Source: Ridgeia piscesae
Lineage: Eukaryota; Annelida; Polychaeta; Sabellida; Siboglinidae
NCBI GenBank assembly: GCA_025642075.2
Contig: JAODUO010000073.1
Coordinates: 489,001 to 553,000, forward strand
Length of the DNA stretch: 64,000 nt
Reading direction: 5' to 3'
Shown: positions 56,801 to 62,164 of the stretch, one piece after another
Layout of the letters: every line of letters starts with the position of its first letter
Numbering within the stretch: the stretch's first letter is position 1
Position numbers and translations under genes: made by a program
Notes under the pieces: model-generated
Seen by the model: the letters and a program-made list of their open reading frames with translations, nothing else
What the model was told of the DNA's origin: nothing
The model's database searches: none

Positions 56801-59396
56801 ATAGTGGGTGGAGTTACTGAACATAGTGGGTGGAGTTACTGAACATAGTGGGTGGAGTTACTGAATATAGTGGGTGGAGTTACTGAAATATACTTAAGGG
56901 GTGGAGTTACTGAACATATGGGTGGATTCTGAATAGTGGGGGGTACAACATTTATTTCTGAATAAGGATGAATAAATTTGGAGTTACTTATATATAGGTA
57001 GTTACTGAATATAGTGGGGGGATTTGTTACTGGGGAGTTACTGAATATATTTGATCACTAGAACAAAGTTATTTCTAAATTTGAGACGAACACACATGGG
57101 ATAATACTTAATGGAAGAAAAGTTATCAAATTCATTTTTTACAACCGGGGATTTACACAACTGATTACTAACACAATAATGATATGAATACATACCGTTG
57201 GAGTACCAAGTTACTCGAAACAATGTAGGTTATTGAACACATTACAGTGTTGAAACAGTTGTCCAATGTCATAGAATGGGTATTGTTGCAGAAGTGTACA
57301 TTAATAATCATTCAGAGCGACTGGGTCAACTTGTATTCCAATGTCAAATTGCTTTTTTACTGGGATTCGTTTTACCCAAATTGGTCTGTGTTTTATCAAA
57401 AGTCAAGGGTTTGTAGCAGAAATTACGATCCCTCACGCAAAGGTTAAAAAGTCTTGAGATTCAAACAAATGGATGTTGATCGTACAATTGGAGAAGATGA
57501 AGAATAAGAAGGGAAAATACCATGGCATCTTTTATTCATCAATTGCGTTCAGACAATGAGCGATATCGTTCGGCTACGTGTATCGTCCCTGACCGTCTGC
57601 CATCTTTGAATTTTTCCCCCAAAAGATTTTGTTAAAAACAAATGAAATTTTGCAAAAGCACTGTCTATTTTCCCAACCGGGATGTCCGTCCCAAAAACAC
57701 GAAACACTTTAATAACTAAAAGTACAGAGTACAAAATATAGCAGGCCCCTTCCCAATTTTTTAAACTTAGCCATGCTAATCAACCACCAATAAAAACAAC
57801 TCAAAACCAACCTTTTTTTTCCCTTTTTACAAATTGCAGTTTAAAAATTCGGCCCCACTCTTCCCAGTTACAAAAAACACGCAAAAAGGCCTTACAATTG
57901 TTAAATTTTTGGAAAATACTTTTGGGTGGAAAAAGTTTTTTAAATTTTAAGGGATGTTTAGCAAAAAATCGTCAGAAATGGGGGCTAGAGTGACCCAAAA
58001 AACACCTTTATGGCGCGTTTACAGGCAAATACGCCTAGCGACTTCCGACTGGTTTTCCTAGGCCGCCACACATATAGGGTGGAGTTACTGAATATATTGG
58101 GTGGAGTTACTGAACATAGTGGGTGAAGTTACTGAATATAGTGGGTGGAGTTACTGAACATAGTGGGTGGAGTTACTGAACATAGTGGGTGGAGTTACTG
58201 AATATAGTGGGTGGAGTTACTGAACATAGTGGGTGAAGTTACTGAATATAGTGGGTGGAGTTACTGAACATAGCGGGTGGAGTTACTGAACATAGTGGGT
58301 GGAGTTACTGAATATAGTGGGTGGAGTTACTGAATATAGTGGGTGGAGTTACTGAACATAGTGGGTGGAGTTACTGAATATAGTGGGTGGAGTTACTGAA
58401 CATAGCGGGTGGAGTTACTGAATATAGTGGTTGGAGTTACTGAATATAGTGGGTGGAGTTACTGAATACAGTGGGATGAATGACTAAACTGGAAGATAGA
58501 GTTTCATAACCTTTTATTTACAACCAGGGTTATTGTGTTGAACACAACCAGAGTTACTGAACACAATATGTAGATATAATACAAAACACGGTGAACACAG
58601 CAGAGAGGGCCATGGTTACTGAACACAATGAGAGTATACTGAACACAATAGGCAGGTGTTGAACACAGTGAATGTCACCAATGTTCACGAGACAACTGTG
58701 TGTGGAGTTAGTGAGAGAACACCTGGGACAGTGTGTGAGCAGTTACAGTGCCAGACTGTCATTCAGAGCGACTGGGTTTCAGCCCTTGTATCTCCAAGTG
58801 GTGGTTCAGTATTGGTTCGTTTGCTGTGTCGAAGCTTGGGCAATTGTTTTCACCCTAAATTGCCTGTGTTCTACAGAAGAGACTCTAAGCCTGGTCTATT
58901 CTATTTGAACTGAATGCCAGGGAAGTTAACGATCCCATCATTGGCATGAAGGGAAGTTGAAAAACCTGACTCTATGACAGATTCATCAACAAATGGATGT
59001 TGATCGTACAATGGATGGAGAAGATGAAGAATAAGAAGGGAACAAACCATGGACAGTCGTTTATACGTTCATCAATTCTGTGTTCTGCATTGTGTTCGAC
59101 TACTTTGTGTCTGGCCAAAGTACGTTTTATCGTCTGACACAGTGTGTTCTGCATATGTGCATGTTTCTATTCCGACTACATCTAGCCAGTGTCTGTTACA
59201 CCAGAAACAAGCATGATAATTTTGCAATAGATCACTAGAAATCTATCTCAATCTCTGGCATGTCACAGTCAGTATCAAGCTACAAGAAATGTTACTTTAA
59301 TAACTAATAGTACATTGATTTTGTAGTAAAATGTAGACTTACCGTGCCCATTCCAACTTCTCCGCCTCGTTCTGACAAGTTCGTTCCAGTTCCATG
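15524..59396 (-). CDS. Giant coiled-coil and low-complexity repeat protein gene (5'-partial, eight supported exons)
   Basis: Exons in transcription order are 59396-59343, 45319-45111, 43772-38789, 36400-36261, 34790-20108, 19232-19179, 16503-16382 and 15839-15524. Phases agree at all junctions except 19179 to 16503, where an exon may be missing. About 6,850 residues are encoded in the window. Order: charged coiled coil, Ser/Lys-rich disordered region, 8-residue His repeat, Gln-rich repeat, 11-, 14- and 15-residue repeats, a duplicated acidic module with EGWEYAT, three ETQT motifs, and a helical region containing VELAEAQLNYIIGQTD near the C-terminus. The last feature and the coiled-coil lead-in recall STARD9-type kinesin-3 proteins, but no motor is in the window (it would lie to the right) and no START domain follows. 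A novel cytoskeletal or centrosomal scaffold is equally possible. Exon 34790-20108 contains frame breaks. Confidence 0.7.
16382..16503 (-). CDS. Giant gene, penultimate exon
   Basis: The acceptor is ttgtgtgcag and the donor ccag|gtacag. It reads VIDCEIDELRKRYSKPPPVP then RPNLTSSS and NLEEYSPR, a short helix followed by a proline-rich stretch. It is phase 0 in and phase 2 out, fitting the terminal exon. The preceding visible exon (19,232-19,179) leaves phase 2, so at least one exon is unaccounted for between them. Confidence 0.6.
16919..16938. repeat. (TG)n dinucleotide repeat
   Basis: Ten TG units lie in a non-coding stretch. The surrounding interval 16,504-17,750 is AT-rich, within an intron of the minus-strand gene, and shows no exon I can support. 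Confidence 0.8.
17755..18052 (-). mobile_element. tRNA-derived SINE copy
   Basis: On the minus strand the element begins with a tRNA-like head: gtgcggtagagcgcc resembles an A box and ggttcagtccc a B box (about 18,035-17,965). It continues into a body containing gaagagacactaaaagccgg, gtggtccc and ccaggggaagtaaaagatcc. The same body words recur at 43,878-43,992 and 58,758-58,955, so it is a dispersed family. It sits in an intron of the giant gene. Confidence 0.6.
18090..19140 (-). repeat. 40-bp minisatellite (about 26 copies) carrying splice-donor copies
   Basis: On the minus strand each unit reads gtagagttctcactag then tgctgtcatagacacattga then ccag. Adjacent units therefore create ccag|gtagag repeatedly. 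The array begins directly after the true donor of the exon 19,232-19,179 (ctgaccag|gtaggg), and the first two units are transitional. Small + strand open frames here are repeat shadows. Confidence 0.95.
19179..19232 (-). CDS. Giant gene, 54-nt exon beside the donor minisatellite
   Basis: The acceptor is tttatttcccacag and the donor gaccag|gtaggg. The preceding long exon ends ACA TA|gtaagt, so TA+T gives Tyr and the exon reads SGVQSLSTRVRPSSRLT in the same Ser/Arg-rich style, leaving phase 2. An alternative frame (FWCPVAVHQG, phase 0) would join the next exon directly but not the preceding one. The splice sites are strong and the frame is less certain. Confidence 0.55.
19440..19545. repeat. 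GTGTGGGC/GTGTGGGT short tandem repeat
   Basis: About a dozen 8-bp GT/G-rich units lie within the intron between exons 20,108 and 19,232. Open frames rich in Val, Cys, Gly and Trp over this segment are repeat artefacts. Confidence 0.85.
20108..34790 (-). CDS. Giant gene, 14.7-kb exon with coding tandem repeats
   Basis: The acceptor is tttctcacag before 34,790 and the donor ata|gtaagt after 20,108. Both flanking phases fit, and the exon length is consistent with an intact frame overall. From the N-side: SAQQNESKPASASRRRRK, a six-fold SSVTQD repeat, an acidic region, about 80 copies of an 11-residue TTEAELSADHT repeat, 14-residue TELSTDQSTPSTAV repeats, about 21 copies of a 15-residue DKFPSSAADVESTDA repeat, a low-complexity Ser/Thr/Asp region, two copies of an acidic EGWEYAT module, ETQT motifs, a Lys/Ser-rich region and a helical C-terminal region (ELERLRRERQRILDML, VELAEAQLNYIIGQTD, IDIEQRIVELEQ). 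The frame breaks near 33.2-32.0, 30.83, 29.02, 28.77-28.75 and 23.79 kb, shown by continuation of the same repeat or style in another frame. Confidence 0.7.
20730..21190 (-). other. Conserved-looking helical region of the giant protein
   Basis: It reads ELERLRRERQRILDML, then VELAEAQLNYIIGQTD and LLQALDEPWDSESL, followed by YLSKYRTTLEQSRIDIEQR and ERRNAVESFKRERHREQ. It is charged, heptad-rich and free of repeats, unlike most of the protein, and looks constrained. It recalls the region before the START domain of STARD9-like proteins as I remember it; this is uncertain and untested. Serine-rich basic sequence with SRSLSP and RSYSP follows. Confidence 0.45.
25130..26785 (-). repeat. Internal duplication of an acidic protein module (EGWEYAT module)
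   Basis: Copy A (about 26,785-26,195) contains YELVHFKAPELAR, DFEELIQNVVQEGWEYAT, SNLSMLVNVGEDQDEVMSDD and EEDIEFMHGI. Copy B (about 25,640-25,130) contains FMLLQYKEPEGG, DFEELANVVAREGWEYAT, SSMSMFVNTGDEDDQQMSDD and EDEIEFMRQE. The order of the four blocks is the same in both. I do not recognise the module. Confidence 0.75.
28730..29700 (-). repeat. 45-bp coding minisatellite (15-residue repeat)
   Basis: About 21 units encode variants of DKFPSSAADVESTDA, ADVESTYADKFPSS and AVDVEATGVDKF. Nucleotide spacing is 45 bp, so the repeat keeps the frame. Extra T bases at 29,021-29,023, 28,749-28,751 and near 28,768 shift the frame three times and restore it. Thus the segment reads in different frames but the peptide repeat resumes afterwards. 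Confidence 0.9.
30350..30860 (-). repeat. 42-bp coding repeat (14-residue TELSTDQSTPSTAV)
   Basis: About seven regular units at 30,380-30,680 encode TELSTDQSTPSTAV, with more diverged units such as TELSTDHTTPSTAA to about 30,860. It joins the 11-residue array on its right side; both share the ELSTDHTT core, so one probably grew out of the other. Confidence 0.85.
30890..33530 (-). repeat. 33-bp coding minisatellite (11-residue TTEAELSADHT repeat, about 80 copies)
   Basis: On the + strand the unit is gtggtatgatctgcggatag then ttctgcttccgtt. On the coding strand it gives TTEAELSADHT with Ala/Thr alternation (SADHT or STDHT) and Thr/Met variation. Several units carry 1-2 base losses, for example near 32,070, 32,104, 32,270, 32,627-32,670, 33,077 and 33,181. 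Translation there changes to RSYHNGSRTI or QIIPQRKQNYP until another indel restores it. Long + strand open frames (WYDLRIVLLP repeats) are shadows. Confidence 0.95.
34250..34382 (-). repeat. 21-bp coding repeat (SSVTQD)
   Basis: Six or so tandem 21-bp units on the coding strand encode SSVTQDS, with one RSVTQDS variant. The frame is maintained throughout. The short + strand open frames here are shadows. Confidence 0.85.
34791..36260 (-). other. Intron of giant gene, no further feature seen
   Basis: AT-rich sequence between exons 36,400-36,261 and 34,790-20,108. No exon, RNA gene or array was recognised. Open frames at 35,537-35,737 and 36,045-36,314 on + have no coding character. Confidence 0.5.
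36261..36400 (-). CDS. Giant gene, 140-nt exon
   Basis: The acceptor is ctatgttttag and the donor ttcag|gttggt. AG from the previous exon plus A gives Arg, then SASIASQLTLARQKRPRQRS, RCRVSPEVVSSESDVG and FSDDSLAS. It is phase 2 in and phase 1 out, and both neighbours fit. The basic RQKRPRQRSR stretch could be a nuclear localisation or microtubule-binding patch. Confidence 0.7.
36401..38788 (-). other. Intron of giant gene (probable GC-AG intron), no further feature seen
   Basis: AT-rich sequence with a small duplication, gaggtcacctctcagaaa, at about 37,373 and 37,401, and a repeated ggaataac/acaacatgac-type run at 38,460-38,640. No exon recognised. The 5' end on the minus strand is GC (ccag|gcaagt) rather than GT. 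Confidence 0.5.
38789..43772 (-). CDS. Giant gene, 5-kb exon: coiled coil, disordered region, His- and Gln-rich repeats
   Basis: The acceptor is gttgttgtag before 43,772 and the donor is the GC type ccag|gcaagt after 38,789. It is phase 1 in and phase 2 out over 4,984 nt without a frame break. It starts DLPVEPVSSHQAVQTLPV, then a coiled coil (KLELEKKRLAELESKF, ARLEALSVHSDRISALERKQ), a Ser/Pro/Lys-rich disordered region, a compact stretch ADALFFDFTDSMQGL with GEMIVTDDWTKVIRRHG, an 8-residue VPTDGQHT repeat, a 9-residue DGQHMVVPN repeat and Gln-rich EPQQTPQH repeats, ending DTEELPTAET. The contrast with the broken neighbouring exon shows that the gene can stay open through long arrays. Confidence 0.8.
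39270..39625 (-). repeat. Gln/Pro-rich coding repeat (EPQQTPQH type)
   Basis: About 15 imperfect units of 21-24 bp encode variants of HEPQQTPQ, HEPQQRLQ and EEPQKMLQ. It is in frame with the rest of the exon. Similar Gln-rich repeats are usually disordered. Confidence 0.8.
39826..39965 (-). repeat. 27-bp coding repeat (DGQHMVVPN)
   Basis: Five near-identical 27-bp units on the + strand read ttggccatcatttggtacca then ccatgtg. They encode DGQHMVVPN. It looks like an expansion of the neighbouring 24-bp repeat with one extra Val codon. Confidence 0.85.
40020..41290 (-). repeat. 24-bp coding minisatellite (8-residue VPxDGQHT repeat, about 50 copies)
   Basis: The unit encodes VPTDGQHT or VPADGQHM. 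Copies at 40,130-40,670 are almost identical and show a higher-order pattern of two to three units; copies toward 41,290 are diverged (PTNHEHTM, PSNHQHTV). The gradient suggests growth from the left side of the array. His and Asp spacing could bind metal, but that is only a speculation from composition. Confidence 0.9.
43878..43992 (+). mobile_element. SINE fragment, same family as 17,755-18,052
   Basis: The words gaaacttgggcaattttgcc, ggaaagagactagaggttg, ggtccctctgtctggtg and ccaggggcattaaaatagcc match the body of the SINE at 17,755-18,052 in the same order. The tRNA-like head is missing. Confidence 0.55.
44822..44872. repeat. (TA)n microsatellite
   Basis: About 25 uninterrupted TA units lie in an intron of the giant gene. 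The run is self-complementary and likely polymorphic. Confidence 0.95.
45111..45319 (-). CDS. Giant gene, coiled-coil exon
   Basis: The acceptor is tgtttgtgctgcag and the donor ccgg|gtgagt. The previous exon leaves CG, so CG+G gives Arg, then EELERVRREYLEEEAKRLEK, MWSIHEAHRNEIEAERRHLA and ELDRFRQGIKP. It is 209 nt, phase 2 in and phase 1 out. A highly charged Glu/Arg heptad pattern predicts a long coiled coil or single helix. Phases match both 59,396-59,343 and the candidate alternative exon at 52,079-51,982. Confidence 0.8.
45755..45785 (+). mobile_element. Short SINE tail remnant
   Basis: The sequence aactggggcgtaaaagatcc followed by ccagagc resembles the aggggaagtaaaagatccc end of the SINE body seen at 17,755-18,052. 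It is too short for a confident call. Confidence 0.3.
45791..45858. repeat. 10-bp tandem repeat gtgaccagca (about six copies)
   Basis: Perfect short tandem repeat directly after the SINE-like remnant. Confidence 0.9.
46528..46578. repeat. 13-bp tandem repeat (acatgtaacagta, about four copies)
   Basis: Perfect units of the 13-mer lie in an intron. No other feature overlaps. Confidence 0.85.
47063..47099 (+). other. G-rich tract with G-quadruplex potential
   Basis: Runs of 5, 5, 4 and 11 or more G separated by single bases (gggggcgggggtgggga then a G run) meet the usual G-quadruplex pattern on the + strand. On the transcribed minus-strand RNA it is C-rich. A function is not implied. Confidence 0.6.
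47560..49830 (-). repeat. 34-bp minisatellite (about 60 copies) with acceptor-like units
   Basis: On the + strand the unit reads agtgatctgctcccacctac then ataagaacaaatta. Edges are degenerate. On the coding (minus) strand it contains tttgttcttatgtag|gtgg, a polypyrimidine-plus-AG acceptor-like motif, in every unit. Shorter units such as agaagaaatagtgatctg recur in a higher-order order. Confidence 0.95.
51982..52079 (-). CDS. Candidate alternative first coding exon of the giant gene
   Basis: An ATG at 52,079 (minus) opens MFRGCSPHKKCRKSNRISPN then VPKEKGRKRGRD and a good donor, gatgg|gtatgt, after 51,982. It leaves phase 2, exactly what the coiled-coil exon at 45,319 needs, so a short isoform beginning here would read on into EELERVRREY. 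The peptide is strongly basic. CpG dinucleotides are more frequent than in the surrounding intron. A one-in-three phase match and no transcript evidence keep this tentative. An overlapping frame (MSKKQQDITKRAKREG) is also open but does not give the right phase. Confidence 0.3.
54770..57050. repeat. 22-bp minisatellite (gtgggtggagtcattgaacata), first block
   Basis: About 65 units at 54,900-56,370 carry mainly gtcatt, then a diverged bridge (56,370-56,560), then about 17 units with gttact to about 57,050. Single-base variants (cattgaac, cactgaac, gttactgaat) mark sub-blocks. The units lack AG on the minus strand. The minus-strand open frames rich in THYVQ are repeat shadows. Confidence 0.95.
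57240..58075 (-). pseudogene. Heavily eroded copy of 58,650-59,560, including the 54-nt exon
   Basis: Word-by-word the segment follows 58,650-59,560: cattcagagcgactgggt, caaatggatgttgatcgtac, gaagatgaagaataagaagg, ctttaataacta, and catgctaatcaaccaccaat against catgctgcaatgacaaccag. Much of the remainder is altered, with many expanded T and A runs. The region equivalent to exon 59,396-59,343 (about 57,745-57,775) is unreadable. It lies between two blocks of the 22-bp array. It is either an old duplicate or low-accuracy sequence in the assembly. Confidence 0.65.
58076..58490. repeat. 22-bp minisatellite, second block
   Basis: About 18 units of gtgggtggagttactgaata or gaacata, same family as 54,770-57,050, to the right of the eroded copy. 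Confidence 0.95.
58758..58955 (+). mobile_element. SINE copy, same family as 17,755-18,052
   Basis: It contains gagcgactgggtttcagccc, then ggcaattgttttcaccctaa, attgcctgtgttctacagaa, gagactctaagcc and ccagggaagttaacgatccc, matching the 17,755-18,052 element in order. An eroded version of the same copy lies at about 57,310-57,440. Confidence 0.6.
59343..59396 (-). CDS. Giant gene, 54-nt coiled-coil exon (first visible)
   Basis: The acceptor is ttgtcattgcag and the donor cacg|gtaagt. It reads MELERTCQNEAEKLEWA then CG of an Arg codon. The ATG follows one base that completes a codon, so the exon is probably internal and the coiled coil continues to the right, beyond the window. The phase joins 45,319-45,111 cleanly. 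Confidence 0.7.
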
Positions 59397-59639
59397 CTGC
59401 AATGACAACCAGCCAATCAATAAACAGGTCAATCAACTAGACGCTGAGTTTTTTGCCTTCATTTTTTATCATAACTTGGCAGTAAATATTGGCCTCACTC
59501 TCTGCTGCACAAATAAACACGCAACACTAAGGCCGTCTGCAATATGATTAATTCTTTGGTAAAACGTACTGATTCACTGGCCAATGTAGCGACAACAGTT
59601 ATTGATTACAATTATAGGCATTTTGACAAACAATTTTGT

Positions 59640-60405
59640 CAGAAGATAGAGGGGTATAGTGTGGATATATACTGACCAGAGGGTGGAGTGTGGAGAGTGT
59701 GTACTGACCAGAGGGTGGAGTGTAGAGGGTGTGTACTGACCAGAGGGTGGAGTGTAGAGGGTGTGTACTGACCAGAGGGTGGAGTGTAGAGGGTGTGTAC
59801 TGACCAGAGGGTGGAGTGTAGAGGGTGTGTACTGACCAGAGGGTGGAGTGTAGAGGGTGTGTACTGACCAGAGGGTGGAGTGTAGAGGGTGTGTACTGAC
59901 CAGAGGGTAGAGTGTAGAGGGTGTGTACTGACCAGAGGGTGGAGTGTAGAGGGTGTGTACTGACCAGAGGGTGGAGTGTAGAGGGTGTGTACTGACCAGA
60001 GGGTGGAGTGTAGAGGGTGTGTACTGACCAGAGGGTGGGTGAGAGGGTGTGTACTGACCAGAGGGTGGAGTGTAGAAGGGTGTGTACTGACCAGAGGGTG
60101 GAGTGTAGAGGGTGTGTACTGACCAGAGGGTGGAGGGTAGAGGGTGTGTACTGACCAGAGGGTGGAGGGGTAGAGGGTGTGTACTGACCAGAGGGTGGAG
60201 TGTAGAGGGTGTGTACTGACCAGAGGGTGAGGAGTGTAGAGGGTGTGTACTGACCAGAGGGTGGAGGGGTAGAAGGGTGTGTACTGACCAGAGGGTGGGG
60301 TGAGAAGGGGTGTGTACTACCAGAGGGTAGGGGTGAGAAGGGTGTGTACTGACCAGAGGGTGGAGTGTAGAGGGTGTGTACTGACCAGAGGGTGGGGTGA
60401 GACAG
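59640..60405 (-). repeat. 32-bp minisatellite (about 23 copies)
   Basis: On the + strand the unit reads tgtgtactgaccagagggtg then gagtgtagaggg. On the coding (minus) strand it includes ctccaccctctggtcag|t, a pyrimidine-rich AG motif. Units grow irregular near 60,170-60,400 where the array passes into the next family. Confidence 0.95.
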
Positions 60406-62160
60406 GGGTGTGTACCTACCAGAGAGCAGAGTGTAGGGGTGAGACAGGGGTGTGTACCTACCAGAGAGCAGAGTAGGGGGAGACAGGGGTGTGTACCTAC
60501 CAGAGAGCAGAGTGGGGGTGAGACAGGGGTGTGTACCTACCAGAGAGCAGAGTGTAGGGGTGAGACAGGGGTGTGTACCTACCAGAGAGCAGAGTGTAGG
60601 GGTGAGACAGGGGTGTGTACCTACCAGAGAGCAGAGTAGGGGTGAGACAGGGGTGTGTACCTACCAGAGAGCAGAGTAGGGGTGAGACAGGGGTGTGTAC
60701 CTACCAGAGAGCAGAGTAGGGGGGAGACAGGGGTGTGTACCTACCAGAGAGCAGAGTGTAGGGGTGAGACAGGGGTGTGTACCTACCAGAGAGCAGAGTG
60801 TAGGGGTGAGACAGGGGTGTGTACCTACCAGAGAGCAGAGTAGGGGTGAGACAGGGGTGTGTACCTACCAGAGAGCAGAGTGTAGGGGTGAGACAGGGGT
60901 GTGTACCTACCAGAGAGCAGAGTAGGGGTGAGACAGGGGTGTGTACCTACCAGAGAGCAGAGTGTAGGGGTGAGACAGGGGTGTGTACCTACCAGAGAGC
61001 AGAGTAGGGGTGAGACAGGGGTGTGTACCTACCAGAGAGCAGAGTAGGGGTGAGACAGGGGTGTGTACCTACCAGAGAGCAGAGTGTAGGGGTGAGACAG
61101 GGGTGTGTACCTACCAGAGAGCAGAGTAGGGGTGAGACAGGGGTGTGTACCTACCAGAGAGCAGAGTGTAGGGGTGAGACAGGGGTGTGTACCTACCAGA
61201 GAGCAGAGTAGGGGTGAGACAGGGGTGTGTACCTACCAGAGAGCAGAGTGTAGGGGTGAGACAGGGGTGTGTACCTACCAGAGAGCAGAGTGTAGGGGTG
61301 AGACAGGGGTGTGTACCTACCAGAGAGCAGAGTGTAGGGGGAGACAGGGGTGTGTACCTACCAGAGAGCAGAGTGTAGGGGGAGACAGGGGTGTGTACCT
61401 ACCAGAGAGCAGAGTGTAGGAGAGACAGGGGTGTGTACCTACCAGAGAGCAGAGTGTAGGAGAGACAGGGGTGTGTACCTACCAGAGAGCAGAGTGTAGG
61501 GGGAGACAGGGGTGTGTACCTACCAGAGAGCAGAGTGTAGGGGGGAGACAGGGGTGTGTACCTACCAGAGAGCAGAGTGTAGGGGGGAGACAGGGGTGTG
61601 TACCTACCAGAGAGCAGAGTGTAGGAGAGACAGGGGTGTGTACCTACCAGAGAGCAGAGTGTAGGGGGAGACAGGGGTGTGTACCTACCAGAGAGCAGAG
61701 TGTAGGGGGAGACAGGGGTGTGTACCTACCAGAGAGCAGAGTGTAGGAGAGACAGGGGTGTGTACCTACCAGAGAGCAGAGTGTAGGGGGAGACAGGGGT
61801 GTGTACCTACCAGAGAGCAGAGTGTAGGGGAGACAGGGGTGTGTACCTACCAGAGAGCAGAGTGTAGGAGAGACAGGGGTGTGTACCTACCAGAGAGCAG
61901 AGTGTAGGGGGAGACAGGGGTGTGTACCTACCAGAGAGCAGAGTGTAGGGGTGAGACAGGGGTGTGTACCTACCAGAGAGCAGAGTGTAGGGGTGAGACA
62001 GGGGTGTGTACCTACCAGAGAGCAGAGTGTAGGGGTGAGACAGGGGTGTGTACCTACCAGAGAGCAGAGTGTAGGGGTGAGACAGGGGTGTGTACCTACC
62101 AGAGAGCAGAGTGTAGGGGTGAGACAGGGGTGCTGTGACCTACCAGAGAGCGAGTGTAGG
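60405..62160 (-). repeat. 40-42-bp minisatellite (about 42 copies)
   Basis: On the + strand the unit reads gtgtgtacctaccagagagc then agagtgtaggggtgagacag and gg; variants lack TG or one GT. On the minus strand it contains cactctgctctctggtag|g, a strong-looking pyrimidine tract plus AG. It shares the gtgtgtac-tacc core with the 32-bp array at 59,640, so the two probably have a common origin. + strand open frames (VPTREQS repeats) are shadows. Confidence 0.95.
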
Positions 62161-62164
62161 GCAG

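Larger units (their letters stand above)
45320..59342 (-). other. 14-kb intron of giant gene
   Basis: It holds the arrays, microsatellites, SINE copy and candidate alternative first exon listed separately. The stretches 45,860-46,520, 46,580-47,560, 49,830-51,980 and 52,100-54,770 show AT-rich sequence with no exon, RNA gene or mobile element I can support. One possible exception is an element tail near 54,100-54,175: ggcaataaagctttattatt, duplicated. Confidence 0.5.
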
